Translations under genes and position numbers: made by a program
Assembly (NCBI GenBank): GCA_022824365.1
Contig: JAJEAA010000011.1
Span: 1-64,000, forward strand
DNA length: 64,000 bases
Reading direction: 5' to 3'
Source: Anaerolineae bacterium
GTDB taxonomy: Bacteria; Chloroflexota; Anaerolineae; Aggregatilineales; Phototrophicaceae
The notes under the pieces: model-generated
What the model saw: only the letters and a program-made list of their open reading frames with translations
The model's database searches: none
Told to the model about the DNA's origin: nothing
Part shown: positions 40,529 through 48,499 of the stretch, in pieces
Layout: the number at the start of each line of letters is the position of its first letter
Numbering within the stretch: position 1 is the stretch's first letter

Positions 40529-42721
40529 TTGAGCATTAACAAGGCTTGGCGAACTCTGCCCTATCACTGGCTTTTGCCTGTGGCTTTCTTCTGTGTCGGG
40601 CTAGTCTATCTGTACGCGTCACCTCATTTCGAAGCGTCCGACAACGTTGAGCATGCGGGCATGATCAAGTGGGTCGCTGATTATAGTGAGCTGCCGGTCC
40701 AAACGACTGGTCATGATGAGGTTTATGGCCAGGAAGCCAGCCAGCCACCGCTCTACTATTTTCTGATGGCGCCTATTTGGTCTTTCTTCGACACCTCTGA
40801 TTTTGACGAATCCATCCAGCGTAATCCGCTTGTTTACATCGGTTATCCATTGCGCCGGGGCAATAAAAATCTTGTCTTCTATCAACAGCCGTATCCGCCC
40901 GATCTGCAGGGCGCGTCGCTTGCTTTATACGTGATACGCGTCTTGACGCTGGCAATGGGCGCGGTGGCGGTTGCTGCGGTTTATCAATCGGCACGGACTA
41001 TTATGCCAAACAATATCGGCTTTGCAGTCCTGGCTACATCACTTACAGCCTTTAATCCCATGTTTGTCTTTACCGCCGCCTCTGTAAGCAATGACAATTT
41101 GGTAACCATGCTAGCAGCCCTAATCGCCTGGGGAATGCTGGTTATGCTGCGCGATGGATTCTACGCGAGAAGCAGCTTGGTATTGGCATTGCTCATCGCC
41201 TTGGCCTCGCTTGCCAAACTTAGCGGGCTGGTGACCGGCTTCGTAGTCGGGCTGGCTGCCATCTGGGTCGTTATTCGCTCGCGGGACTGGCGCGGGTTTG
41301 TCGTCTTGGGCGCTTCCCTGCTGGTTGTGTGGCTGATAATCGCCGGTTGGTGGTATCTGCGTAACCTCATTCTCTACGGCGAACTCTTCGGAACCGGCGC
41401 GATGCTCGACAATTTTGGCAGGCGGGAAATAACCTTGCCACGACTCTTGCTGGAAGAGTTCGAGGGATTGCGCATCAGCTATTGGGCTCTATTTGGCGTC
41501 TTCAACACCCTGGCGCACAAGGTTTTCTATGTGGTCGTCGATGGGCTGAGTCTGGCAGGCGCTGCCGGGCTAATCGTTTTTCTGGTCAAGAGCCGCCGGA
41601 ATGAATTTATGCTTTCGACCATCAGCTTTCTCGGCATTCTGCTCGCCATTGGAAGCATCATGCTTATTTGGTGGAGCCTGCAAACACCTGCTAGCATAGG
41701 ACGCTTGCTTTTTCCTTTCAGTACATCCATCAGCGTTTTGCTGGCGCTGGGCTTGTATGCACTGCGGATTCCCACGCCAATCGTCGCCGCGCCGCTGTTT
41801 CTCTTCGCGCTTCTTTGTCCCTTTCTATACATCATGCCGCAATATGATCACCCGCCGACAGTCGTAAAAATTCCGGAATCCGCAACCGGGACCTTTGCCC
41901 GCTGGGACGATATCACATTGATCGGCTACGAGATTCCGACGCCGCGCCGTTGGTCGGCCGGAGACGAGATTCCGTTCACGTTGTATTGGCAGCCGCTGGC
42001 GCAATCATCCGAGCCGCAAGCGCTCTTCCTGACGCTGATAGACGCGGATGGAATGGCAGTGACGACGATCGATACTTTTCCCGGCTGGGGCACGCTGCCC
42101 ACGACCTGGTGGGAGCCGGGCGCAATCTATCGCGACGACTACATCCTGCAGATCCCGAAAGATGTCGAAGGCTTCTCTTCTGTACAGCTGCACATCGGCT
42201 GGTCCGATTTGGCCGACCGGATAGACATAATGCCAGTGTTGGAGACGGGCGAGGAAACCGCCGCCTTCATCCTGCCCATCGGCGCGCTTGTCGCGGGCGA
42301 TAAGGAGCGCGAACTTGGAAGCGAAGCGACGGCGGAAGGCACGGTCTTCGGCGAGGCGCTCAAGCTGAATCGCTATCGCTTCCGCGCCGGGCGCATCCTG
42401 GAACTGGAGTGGCGGGTTCTGCGCGAGCTGAGCGGGGACTGGCGCGCCTTCGCCATCGTCCTGGACAAGCCCTATCAGGACGGGGTCGACTTCGAGGTGA
42501 TATTCCAGAATGACCAGTCGGCGCCGGTTCCGCTCGATTTTCTCAAGGTCGACGAGACTTTCATCACGCGGCATAATTTTCAGTTACCGGCCGGTTATCA
42601 AGCGCGGCATGGCATATACGTCGGCTGGTACAACGAGACGCTTGGAATACGTCTGGAAGCGCCCCAGCCGCAGAATATGCTGGAGCTAAGGGACTTCGAC
42701 TTCAGCGCTGCCAGCGCCTGA
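40529..42721 (+). CDS. Large membrane glycosyltransferase-like protein (GT39/DUF2142-like) with soluble C-terminal domain
   Basis: About 730 residues from the TTG at 40529 (GAGGGG five bases before). The first half has about ten membrane helices with the GT-C layout: helix 1 WLLPVAFFCVGLVYLYASPH, then a first outer loop with ASDNVEHAGMIKWVADYSEL and the PPLYYFLMAPIW segment common to PMT-like proteins of this group. The second half (from about 430) is an all-beta outer domain (FTLYWQPLAQSSEPQALFLT, GWSDLADRIDIMPVLE). It probably glycosylates surface polymers or proteins; the substrate is unknown. Confidence 0.75.
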   Translation: MSINKAWRTLPYHWLLPVAFFCVGLVYLYASPHFEASDNVEHAGMIKWVADYSELPVQTTGHDEVYGQEASQPPLYYFLMAPIWSFFDTSDFDESIQRNPLVYIGYPLRRGNKNLVFYQQPYPPDLQGASLALYVIRVLTLAMGAVAVAAVYQSARTIMPNNIGFAVLATSLTAFNPMFVFTAASVSNDNLVTMLAALIAWGMLVMLRDGFYARSSLVLALLIALASLAKLSGLVTGFVVGLAAIWVVIRSRDWRGFVVLGASLLVVWLIIAGWWYLRNLILYGELFGTGAMLDNFGRREITLPRLLLEEFEGLRISYWALFGVFNTLAHKVFYVVVDGLSLAGAAGLIVFLVKSRRNEFMLSTISFLGILLAIGSIMLIWWSLQTPASIGRLLFPFSTSISVLLALGLYALRIPTPIVAAPLFLFALLCPFLYIMPQYDHPPTVVKIPESATGTFARWDDITLIGYEIPTPRRWSAGDEIPFTLYWQPLAQSSEPQALFLTLIDADGMAVTTIDTFPGWGTLPTTWWEPGAIYRDDYILQIPKDVEGFSSVQLHIGWSDLADRIDIMPVLETGEETAAFILPIGALVAGDKERELGSEATAEGTVFGEALKLNRYRFRAGRILELEWRVLRELSGDWRAFAIVLDKPYQDGVDFEVIFQNDQSAPVPLDFLKVDETFITRHNFQLPAGYQARHGIYVGWYNETLGIRLEAPQPQNMLELRDFDFSAASA

Positions 42722-42765
42722 GCGGTAAGAAGGCGATTTGTCAGATCGTCTACATCGTGGCGATG

Positions 42766-42794
42766 TTGACAGATCCCGCGCGCATTGTTATTCT
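42766..42794 (+). promoter_or_regulatory. Consensus-like promoter of the cysteine synthase gene
   Basis: TTGACA (42766-42771), exactly 17 bases, TATTCT (42789-42794). Transcription should start near 42801, giving a leader of about 210 nt before the gene. Confidence 0.85.
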
Positions 42795-42820
42795 CGCGGG
42801 AAGCAGGTCAAATAGGGATC

Positions 42821-42880
42821 ATGATGTCATATCATCTTTGTTGTTGCTGTTGCCAGACGACGGGAGCTTCGTCCGCCTGA
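42821..42880 (+). CDS. Leader peptide with five consecutive cysteine codons
   Basis: A 19-codon frame MMSYHLCCCCCQTTGASSA. The five cysteine codons TGT-TGT-TGC-TGT-TGC run from 42839 to 42853. AGGG lies five bases before the second ATG (42824), which is the likelier start. It lies 20 nt after the expected transcription start and is followed by an intrinsic terminator and then the cysteine synthase gene. This is the arrangement of an amino-acid attenuator, where ribosome stalling on scarce charged tRNA-Cys would decide whether the terminator forms. Translation is inferred, not shown. Confidence 0.82.
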   Translation: MMSYHLCCCCCQTTGASSA

Positions 42881-42911
42881 GATAACAGCCAAAGATCCAA
42901 GACTGATTATC

Positions 42912-42988
42912 AAAGTCAACTGGCAAAGGCGCGAGGCTCCGACAAGCGGAAGCCGAGGCGGAGCGCCCCTGAGCAAGTTGACTTTTTT
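42912..42988 (+). terminator. Attenuator terminator in the cysteine synthase leader
   Basis: A ten-pair perfect stem AAAGTCAACT (42912-42921) / AGTTGACTTT (42976-42985) runs into TTTTTT (42983-42988). Inside it lies a further GC-rich stem (GGCT-CCG / CGG-a-AGCC). Candidate competing pairs are TCCGCCT (42872-42878, at the leader stop codon) with AGGCGGA (42956-42962), and TTGCCAG (42850-42856) with CTGGCAA (42920-42926). It ends 24 bases before the ATG at 43013, whose ribosome site GGTGGAG lies after it. Confidence 0.85.
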
Positions 42989-43012
42989 GTTGGAGAACCC
43001 GGTGGAGCCGGC

Positions 43013-43978
<966 letters not shown>

Positions 43979-44137
43979 TTACATCACACCCAGCCACCCG
44001 CAAGTCGTCACACAGCGGACCAAACTAGAACAGTATGTGCAGGGGCGACCGTCGCCTGAACGCGCGATCATAATGAATACGGGCGACCTGATAGGTCGCT
44101 CCTACAACGATCGATGATTGGATGCGCTTGTCAAACC
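43979..44137. repeat. Intergenic region with palindromic repeat (44081-44106)
   Basis: GGGCGACCTGATAGGTCGCT followed by CCTACAA is another member of the main palindrome family, with a half copy AGGGGCGACCGTCGCCTGAA at 44041. No gene is seen. Confidence 0.65.
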
Positions 44138-44566
44138 TTACACCGCATCCCGATCATAATTCTCAATCTTATCCCACTCATCCGCCGTCGAGCGCGCCAC
44201 GAAAGCCACCACCGGCTCGCTGTCGCTCAGGTTGAAGACTTCGTGCGGGATGCCCGGCTCAATGAAGATGAAGTCGCCGGCGGTATTGTCCACCACCTGC
44301 TTGCAGCCTTCGCCGTACTCATGCCGCACATCGCCCTCGAGGATGTAGAGCATCACCTCGAAGCCGACATGGATATGAGCATAGGCGACGCCGCCCGGCG
44401 GTATCGTGGCGACATTGATCGACAGTTCTTTGGCGTTGACATTCTTGCTCGACAAGCCGGTCTTGTAGTGGATGCCGTTCCAATCGCGCTTTTTGCCGCC
44501 GCCGCGCAAGACGCTGATGCCGTCATCGCCTTCGACCAACGCTCGCAAGTCTTGATGTTCGCTCAT
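44138..44566 (-). CDS. Cupin-domain protein
   Basis: A 142-residue single cupin. Motif 1 is PPGGVAYAHIHVGFEVMLYI with two His and a Glu as metal ligands, and motif 2 is GDFIFIEPGIPHEVFNLS with the last His. Such small cupins are often metal-dependent isomerases, dioxygenases or sensors; the function here is not determined. ATG 44566 is chosen over one 21 bases upstream because GGAG lies eight bases before it. It is divergent from the MogA gene. Confidence 0.85.
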   Translation of the reverse strand: MSEHQDLRALVEGDDGISVLRGGGKKRDWNGIHYKTGLSSKNVNAKELSINVATIPPGGVAYAHIHVGFEVMLYILEGDVRHEYGEGCKQVVDNTAGDFIFIEPGIPHEVFNLSDSEPVVAFVARSTADEWDKIENYDRDAV

Positions 44567-44669
44567 TGTTTCCGCTCCGCCTCCCATTGCCTAATCCGCG
44601 CCAGTATAGCTAAGATAGGGTCTGCATTCCATACGAAAGGGCAGCGCGAAAGGCTTGGCGCCTTTCTTT

Positions 44670-44702
44670 TGGAACCACAGAAAACACAGAGGGCACAGAG
44701 GA
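44670..44702. repeat. Dispersed 'CCACAGAAAACACAGAGGGCACAGAG' copy
   Basis: Copy of the second dispersed family directly upstream of the mogA-like start, so it forms part of that gene's leader. Confidence 0.65.
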
Positions 44703-44709
44703 CAACCAC

Positions 44710-45240
44710 ATGCGCGCAAAAATCGGTATTTTGACTGTCTCCGACCGCGCCTACCGCGGCGTCTACGAAGACCTCGGCGGACCGGCTATCCGCGACTACT
44801 TGAGCGAGGTGCTGACCAACGATTGGGAGGCCGTGCCGCTGATCGTGCCGGATGAATTCGAGCGGATCAAAGCGGCGTTGATCGAGATGGTGGACGAAGT
44901 CGGCTGCAGTTTGGCAGTCACCACGGGCGGCACCGGACCGGCCGCGCGCGATATCACACCCGATGCCACCGAAGCCGTCTGCCAGAAGATGATGCCCGGC
45001 TTCGGCGAGTTGATGCGGACGGTCTCGCTGCAGTATGTGCCGACCGCCATCCTCTCGCGGCAGACCGCCGGGATACGCGGGGCGGCGCTGATCGTCAATC
45101 TGCCGGGCAAACCCAGCGCCATCCGCGACTGCCTGGACGCGGTCATGCCAGCCATACCTTATTGCATCGACCTGATTGAAGGCGCTTATCTGACCACAGA
45201 CGAGAGCAAGGTTGTGGCTTTCCGGCCGAAGCCTAAGTAG
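44710..45240 (+). CDS. mogA: Molybdopterin adenylyltransferase (MogA/MoaB-like)
   Basis: A 176-residue protein of the MogA/MoaB family that adenylylates molybdopterin ahead of metal insertion. KIGILTVSDRAYRGVYEDLG, then the nucleotide loop AVTTGGTGPAARDITPDATE, and the LIVNLPGKPSAIRDCLDAVM motif are all present. It stands alone; other molybdenum-cofactor genes are not in the window. The cofactor would be needed by the CoxL-type hydroxylase at 61.3-63.6 kb. Confidence 0.9.
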   Translation: MRAKIGILTVSDRAYRGVYEDLGGPAIRDYLSEVLTNDWEAVPLIVPDEFERIKAALIEMVDEVGCSLAVTTGGTGPAARDITPDATEAVCQKMMPGFGELMRTVSLQYVPTAILSRQTAGIRGAALIVNLPGKPSAIRDCLDAVMPAIPYCIDLIEGAYLTTDESKVVAFRPKPK

Positions 45241-45327
45241 CTCTTCGCAATTCGATTAGAGAGTCTTCAGGTCGTCGTTCCGGCGAGGTTTTGCCGCCAG
45301 GCGGGATTGACAGGCTTGCGGGAACTG

Positions 45328-46275
45328 TCAGGCGCGGGCGAAGATGCCGACGGTGGGGCGATGATCGGTGAGATCGTCGAAGGGGATGGCGCTTTGGATA
45401 TGGCAGGAGATGACTTCGAATTGTTCGGCGGGGTCGTGCAGCAGGATGTGGTCGATCAGGACGCGATGCTGCTGATGCGTCCATAATTCGCTCGGATCAT
45501 TCTCCGGCGGCAGCAGGCGGAAGTATCGTTGCAGCATCTCCATCTCCGGCGCGGCCGGTTGAGCATTGAAGTCGCCGGCCAGCAGGATGGCGCGCTGCGG
45601 GCTTTCATTGTCTTGGTCGGCTCGCTTCAATTCGTCGACGACGCAAAGAATCTCGTTGACCTGAGCTTGCCGCATTTGCGAAGCCGTGCGGGAGCGTTCA
45701 TAGGTCATATCGCGGCGGTCTTCGCCGATGAGGACGCCCAGATGCGTATTGAGGAAATACAGGGGGATGCCGCGGTAATTCAGCGACGCGACCATCAAGT
45801 TGCGCGGCTGCGTATCCCGGTTGCCGCTGCTGTACAAGGTGGCGCGGCTGATGATGGTATGCCTGGCCCAAGCGCCGCTCATGTTGCAATCGTCGTAATC
45901 CGGGTAGCTGCCCCAGGACCACTCCTCGATTGGCAAGTTGGTGATGATGGCATTGCCCTCGGCGGCGTCGGTCATATTGCGATAGGCGGGGCGATCCCAC
46001 AAGTTTGGATGCGGATGGTCGCACATGGTGACTTCGGGCGCGAAGGCGTCGACGAATTCCGAACCGAGGAGGCTGGCCATCTTTCGGCTGACGTTTTTGA
46101 GGCTGTCGTTGTGGAAGGCCAGGCCGGATTCTTGCAAGGCGATGATGGTTGGCTGACGCGGGTTGATCACCTGTTGCAAGGTGCTGTAGGTATCGACCGC
46201 CAGTTTCTCATGGTCGTGCGGCGCTGGTCGCATCCCGCGCGCGCCGCCGATATTGAAACTTACCACCTGGAGCAT
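45328..46275 (-). CDS. Endonuclease/exonuclease/phosphatase family protein
   Basis: A 315-residue protein of the Mg2+-dependent EEP (DNase I-like) superfamily. Catalytic motifs are VVSFNIGGARG (Asn), TIIALQESG (Glu), YFLNTHLGVL, LAGDFNAQP (Asp, Asn), VLIDHILLH and the closing TDHRPTVGIFA (Asp-His). Members cut nucleic acids, phosphoinositides or sphingomyelin; no signal peptide is seen. ATG 46275 is used because a promoter with TATAAT lies between it and the upstream in-frame ATG (46329), which would then be outside the transcript. Confidence 0.85.
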   Translation of the reverse strand: MLQVVSFNIGGARGMRPAPHDHEKLAVDTYSTLQQVINPRQPTIIALQESGLAFHNDSLKNVSRKMASLLGSEFVDAFAPEVTMCDHPHPNLWDRPAYRNMTDAAEGNAIITNLPIEEWSWGSYPDYDDCNMSGAWARHTIISRATLYSSGNRDTQPRNLMVASLNYRGIPLYFLNTHLGVLIGEDRRDMTYERSRTASQMRQAQVNEILCVVDELKRADQDNESPQRAILLAGDFNAQPAAPEMEMLQRYFRLLPPENDPSELWTHQQHRVLIDHILLHDPAEQFEVISCHIQSAIPFDDLTDHRPTVGIFARA

Positions 46276-46306
46276 GAAAATGTCCCGGTCCTCGAAGATT
46301 CGCCGC

Positions 46307-46334
46307 ATTATATCATAGGGATCGGTCAATCCAA
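46307..46334 (-). promoter_or_regulatory. Promoter of the endonuclease/phosphatase gene
   Basis: Minus strand TTGGAT (46329-46334), 16-base spacer, TATAAT (46307-46312). The start would lie near 46300, about 25 bases before the ATG at 46275. Confidence 0.6.
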
Positions 46335-46452
46335 GAGCGTGAAAGCTTCTTAATCAAGCGCTGAACCCGCTCGCATCGGCACAGAGCTACCCTCTACAAG
46401 TCAGTCGCCCCGACGTATCATGGCGCGCAGGGACGCGGAAAGGACAGAAGCG

Positions 46453-47013
46453 ATGGCGGCAATCGGCGAAAAGACGGCGCTAATCATCATTGATGTGCAG
46501 GAAGGCTTGGATGATCCGCGCTTGGGGCGGCGCAACAACCCGGAGGCCGAGCGCAATATGGCGCGGCTGCTGGGGCGCTGGCGCGAGCTGGGGCGGCCGA
46601 TCTTTCACGTGCAGCATATGTCCATCGAGCCGGGGTCGCCGCTGCGGCCCGAGCTGCCCGGCAACGCGATCAAGACCATCGTGGCGCCGGTTGGCGATGA
46701 GCCGGTCATTCAGAAACAAGTCAACAGCGCCTTCATCGGCACGGACCTGGAAGCGCGACTGCGGGCTGCCGGCATTAAATCGCTGGTGATCGTCGGTTTG
46801 ACGACCGACCACTGCGTTTCGTCCTCAGTTCGCATGGCGGGCGATCTGGGCTTTCGCGCGGCAGTCATCGCCGATGCGACAGCGGCGCACGAACATCGCA
46901 GTTACGATGGACAGCATTATTCGGCCGAAACGGTGCATAGCGTGGCGCTGGCGAACTTGAACGGCGAATTCGCGGCGGTGCTGACCACCGATGAAGCGCT
47001 GGCGGCGGATTAA
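46453..47013 (+). CDS. Isochorismatase-family cysteine hydrolase
   Basis: A 186-residue protein of the cysteine hydrolase fold. The catalytic triad is visible as Asp in ALIIIDVQEG, Lys in IQKQVNSAFIGTDL and Cys in GLTTDHCVSSSVRMAGDLGF. Family members hydrolyse isochorismate, nicotinamide, N-carbamoyl compounds or similar amides. ATG 46453 is taken for its closer ribosome site (AAGGACAGAAGCG). Three bases after its stop the GNAT gene begins, so the two are co-transcribed. Confidence 0.87.
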   Translation: MAAIGEKTALIIIDVQEGLDDPRLGRRNNPEAERNMARLLGRWRELGRPIFHVQHMSIEPGSPLRPELPGNAIKTIVAPVGDEPVIQKQVNSAFIGTDLEARLRAAGIKSLVIVGLTTDHCVSSSVRMAGDLGFRAAVIADATAAHEHRSYDGQHYSAETVHSVALANLNGEFAAVLTTDEALAAD

Positions 47014-47016
47014 ATC

Positions 47017-47466
47017 GTGGACGTCACTATCCGATTTGCCGCGCCGGAAGAGGCTGAGCGACTGACTCATATCGCCTGCGCCTCCAAAGCGCACTGGGAT
47101 TATAGCGCCGCGCAAATCGATTGCTGGCGGGCTGCCTTTCTCACAGTGACGGCCAACTATATCCGGGCGCATTCGGTCTGGGTGGCGCTGGACGCGCACG
47201 GGGAGGCGATTGCTTTCGCCGCGCTTGAGCGGCACGAGACCGGCGCAGTTCTGGAACATCTATGGGTGCTGCCCGCCTATATCGGCCGGGGCATCGGCAA
47301 GCGGCTGTTTGAGCGAGTCGCTTCCGAGGCAGCCGAATTTAGCTTCACCTCCGATCCGCATGCCGATGGTTTCTATCGCAAGCTGGGCGCGCGGAAGATT
47401 GGCGATGCCCCATCGGCTCACCAAGGACATTGCTTGAGTCGATTCCGTTTTCGGGCGCTCGCTTGA
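47017..47466 (+). CDS. GNAT family N-acetyltransferase
   Basis: A 149-residue acetyltransferase starting with GTG. The fold is recognised from FAAPEEAERLTHIACASK, AIAFAALERHETGAVLEHLW and the acetyl-CoA loop VLPAYIGRGIGKRLFERVAS (Q/R-x-x-G-x-G/A pattern), then FTSDPHADGFYRKLGARKIG. It moves an acetyl group from acetyl-CoA to an amine; the acceptor is unknown. The start is four bases after the isochorismatase stop. Confidence 0.88.
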   Translation: MDVTIRFAAPEEAERLTHIACASKAHWDYSAAQIDCWRAAFLTVTANYIRAHSVWVALDAHGEAIAFAALERHETGAVLEHLWVLPAYIGRGIGKRLFERVASEAAEFSFTSDPHADGFYRKLGARKIGDAPSAHQGHCLSRFRFRALA

Positions 47467-47524
47467 ATCTGCGCTATGCTAGTGTTGTGCTGGTTTCCGT
47501 TTGACGCCGGGTGAGCGTAGGGCG

Positions 47525-48499
47525 ATGTCGGTAGCGATCATCTCTTCCTTATATCGCTGTGAGGAACATTTGCCGGCCTTTGCGGCGGCGGTCTTCGGTT
47601 TCGCCAAGCGGGTCAACGAACGCGGCATCGCCGTCCACTATTTGCCGATTGTCAATGACGCGACCCGCGGCGAAGTCGAGCAGATCGATCAACTGGCGCG
47701 GGAAATCAACTCGAACTACTACGGTCGCATGACGCCGCAATATGTCCCGCGCGAGACCTTGTACGCCTCGTGGAATCGCGGGCTTGCCTTGGCGCAGTCG
47801 CACTATTTCGCGCCCTGGAACGCCGATGACATCCGCAGAGCCGAGGCGTTCATCGAGGGCTATCAAGCTTTAGACGAGGGCGCGGAGTTGGTGGACTTTG
47901 ACTTCACGCGTGTTATGCTGGACAGGCGATTTGGGCTATGGGCACGGGAACGGCGGACGGACGTCCCCTGCCTCTATGATCCGACGCGCTTCACAAGGCG
48001 CAATGGGCTGGGTCCCTTTTTTATGGCGAGCCGGGCGCTGGTCCAAAAGCTGGGTCCTTTTGACCCGCGCTTTCGAGTAGCAGGCGACATGGAATGGGCT
48101 AGCCGAGCCCATTCAGCCGCGCGCTTTCAACCCGGGCGAGCGAATGGCGGCGACTTCATGGTGCACGGCGGCAACCTGAGCAATACCGGCGGCGAGATGG
48201 AAGAGATCGAAGTCGATATCATTTTCCTGCGGCGGGGCGATTGGAAGCAGTTGCGTCCGGCGGATCCGCGCGCGCTGCGCGAAGCCTGGGAAAGCTGGGG
48301 CAATTCGGGAGGTATAGCTTTGCCGGCCGACGCAGCGGACTTCTTATGGGGTCCCGAGGCGGAGGCGCGTTGGCGACGTTACCGGCGGGAGCGGCAGCAA
48401 CCCGCGAGTTTGCGGCGGCTGCGGCTGGCGCTGGCGTCGCGCGGCTGGTTCTACAGCGAGGAATGGGCGATGGCGCAGCGAAGCCGGGAACTGCAATGA
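47525..48499 (+). CDS. Glycosyltransferase family 2-like protein
   Basis: A protein of about 324 residues with a GT-A-like domain: VAIISSLYRCEEHLPAFAAA at the start, LPIVNDATRGEVEQIDQLAR, then the NRGLALAQSHYFAPWNADDI segment with N-A-D-D where family 2 enzymes bind the metal-nucleotide, and FFMASRALVQKLGPFDPRFR later on. It is soluble, without membrane helices. A TTG at 47501 would add eight residues. Its stop overlaps the YfhO gene start (ATGA), so both probably act on the same surface glycan. Confidence 0.78.
   Translation: MSVAIISSLYRCEEHLPAFAAAVFGFAKRVNERGIAVHYLPIVNDATRGEVEQIDQLAREINSNYYGRMTPQYVPRETLYASWNRGLALAQSHYFAPWNADDIRRAEAFIEGYQALDEGAELVDFDFTRVMLDRRFGLWARERRTDVPCLYDPTRFTRRNGLGPFFMASRALVQKLGPFDPRFRVAGDMEWASRAHSAARFQPGRANGGDFMVHGGNLSNTGGEMEEIEVDIIFLRRGDWKQLRPADPRALREAWESWGNSGGIALPADAADFLWGPEAEARWRRYRRERQQPASLRRLRLALASRGWFYSEEWAMAQRSRELQ

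Noticed and set aside
42912-42988. Known metabolite riboswitch (SAM, T-box or other) in the cysteine synthase leader
   Set aside because: I looked for conserved cores such as the T-box or SAM-I/S-box elements and saw none. The Cys-codon ORF explains the terminator without an aptamer, although an unknown aptamer cannot be excluded by eye.
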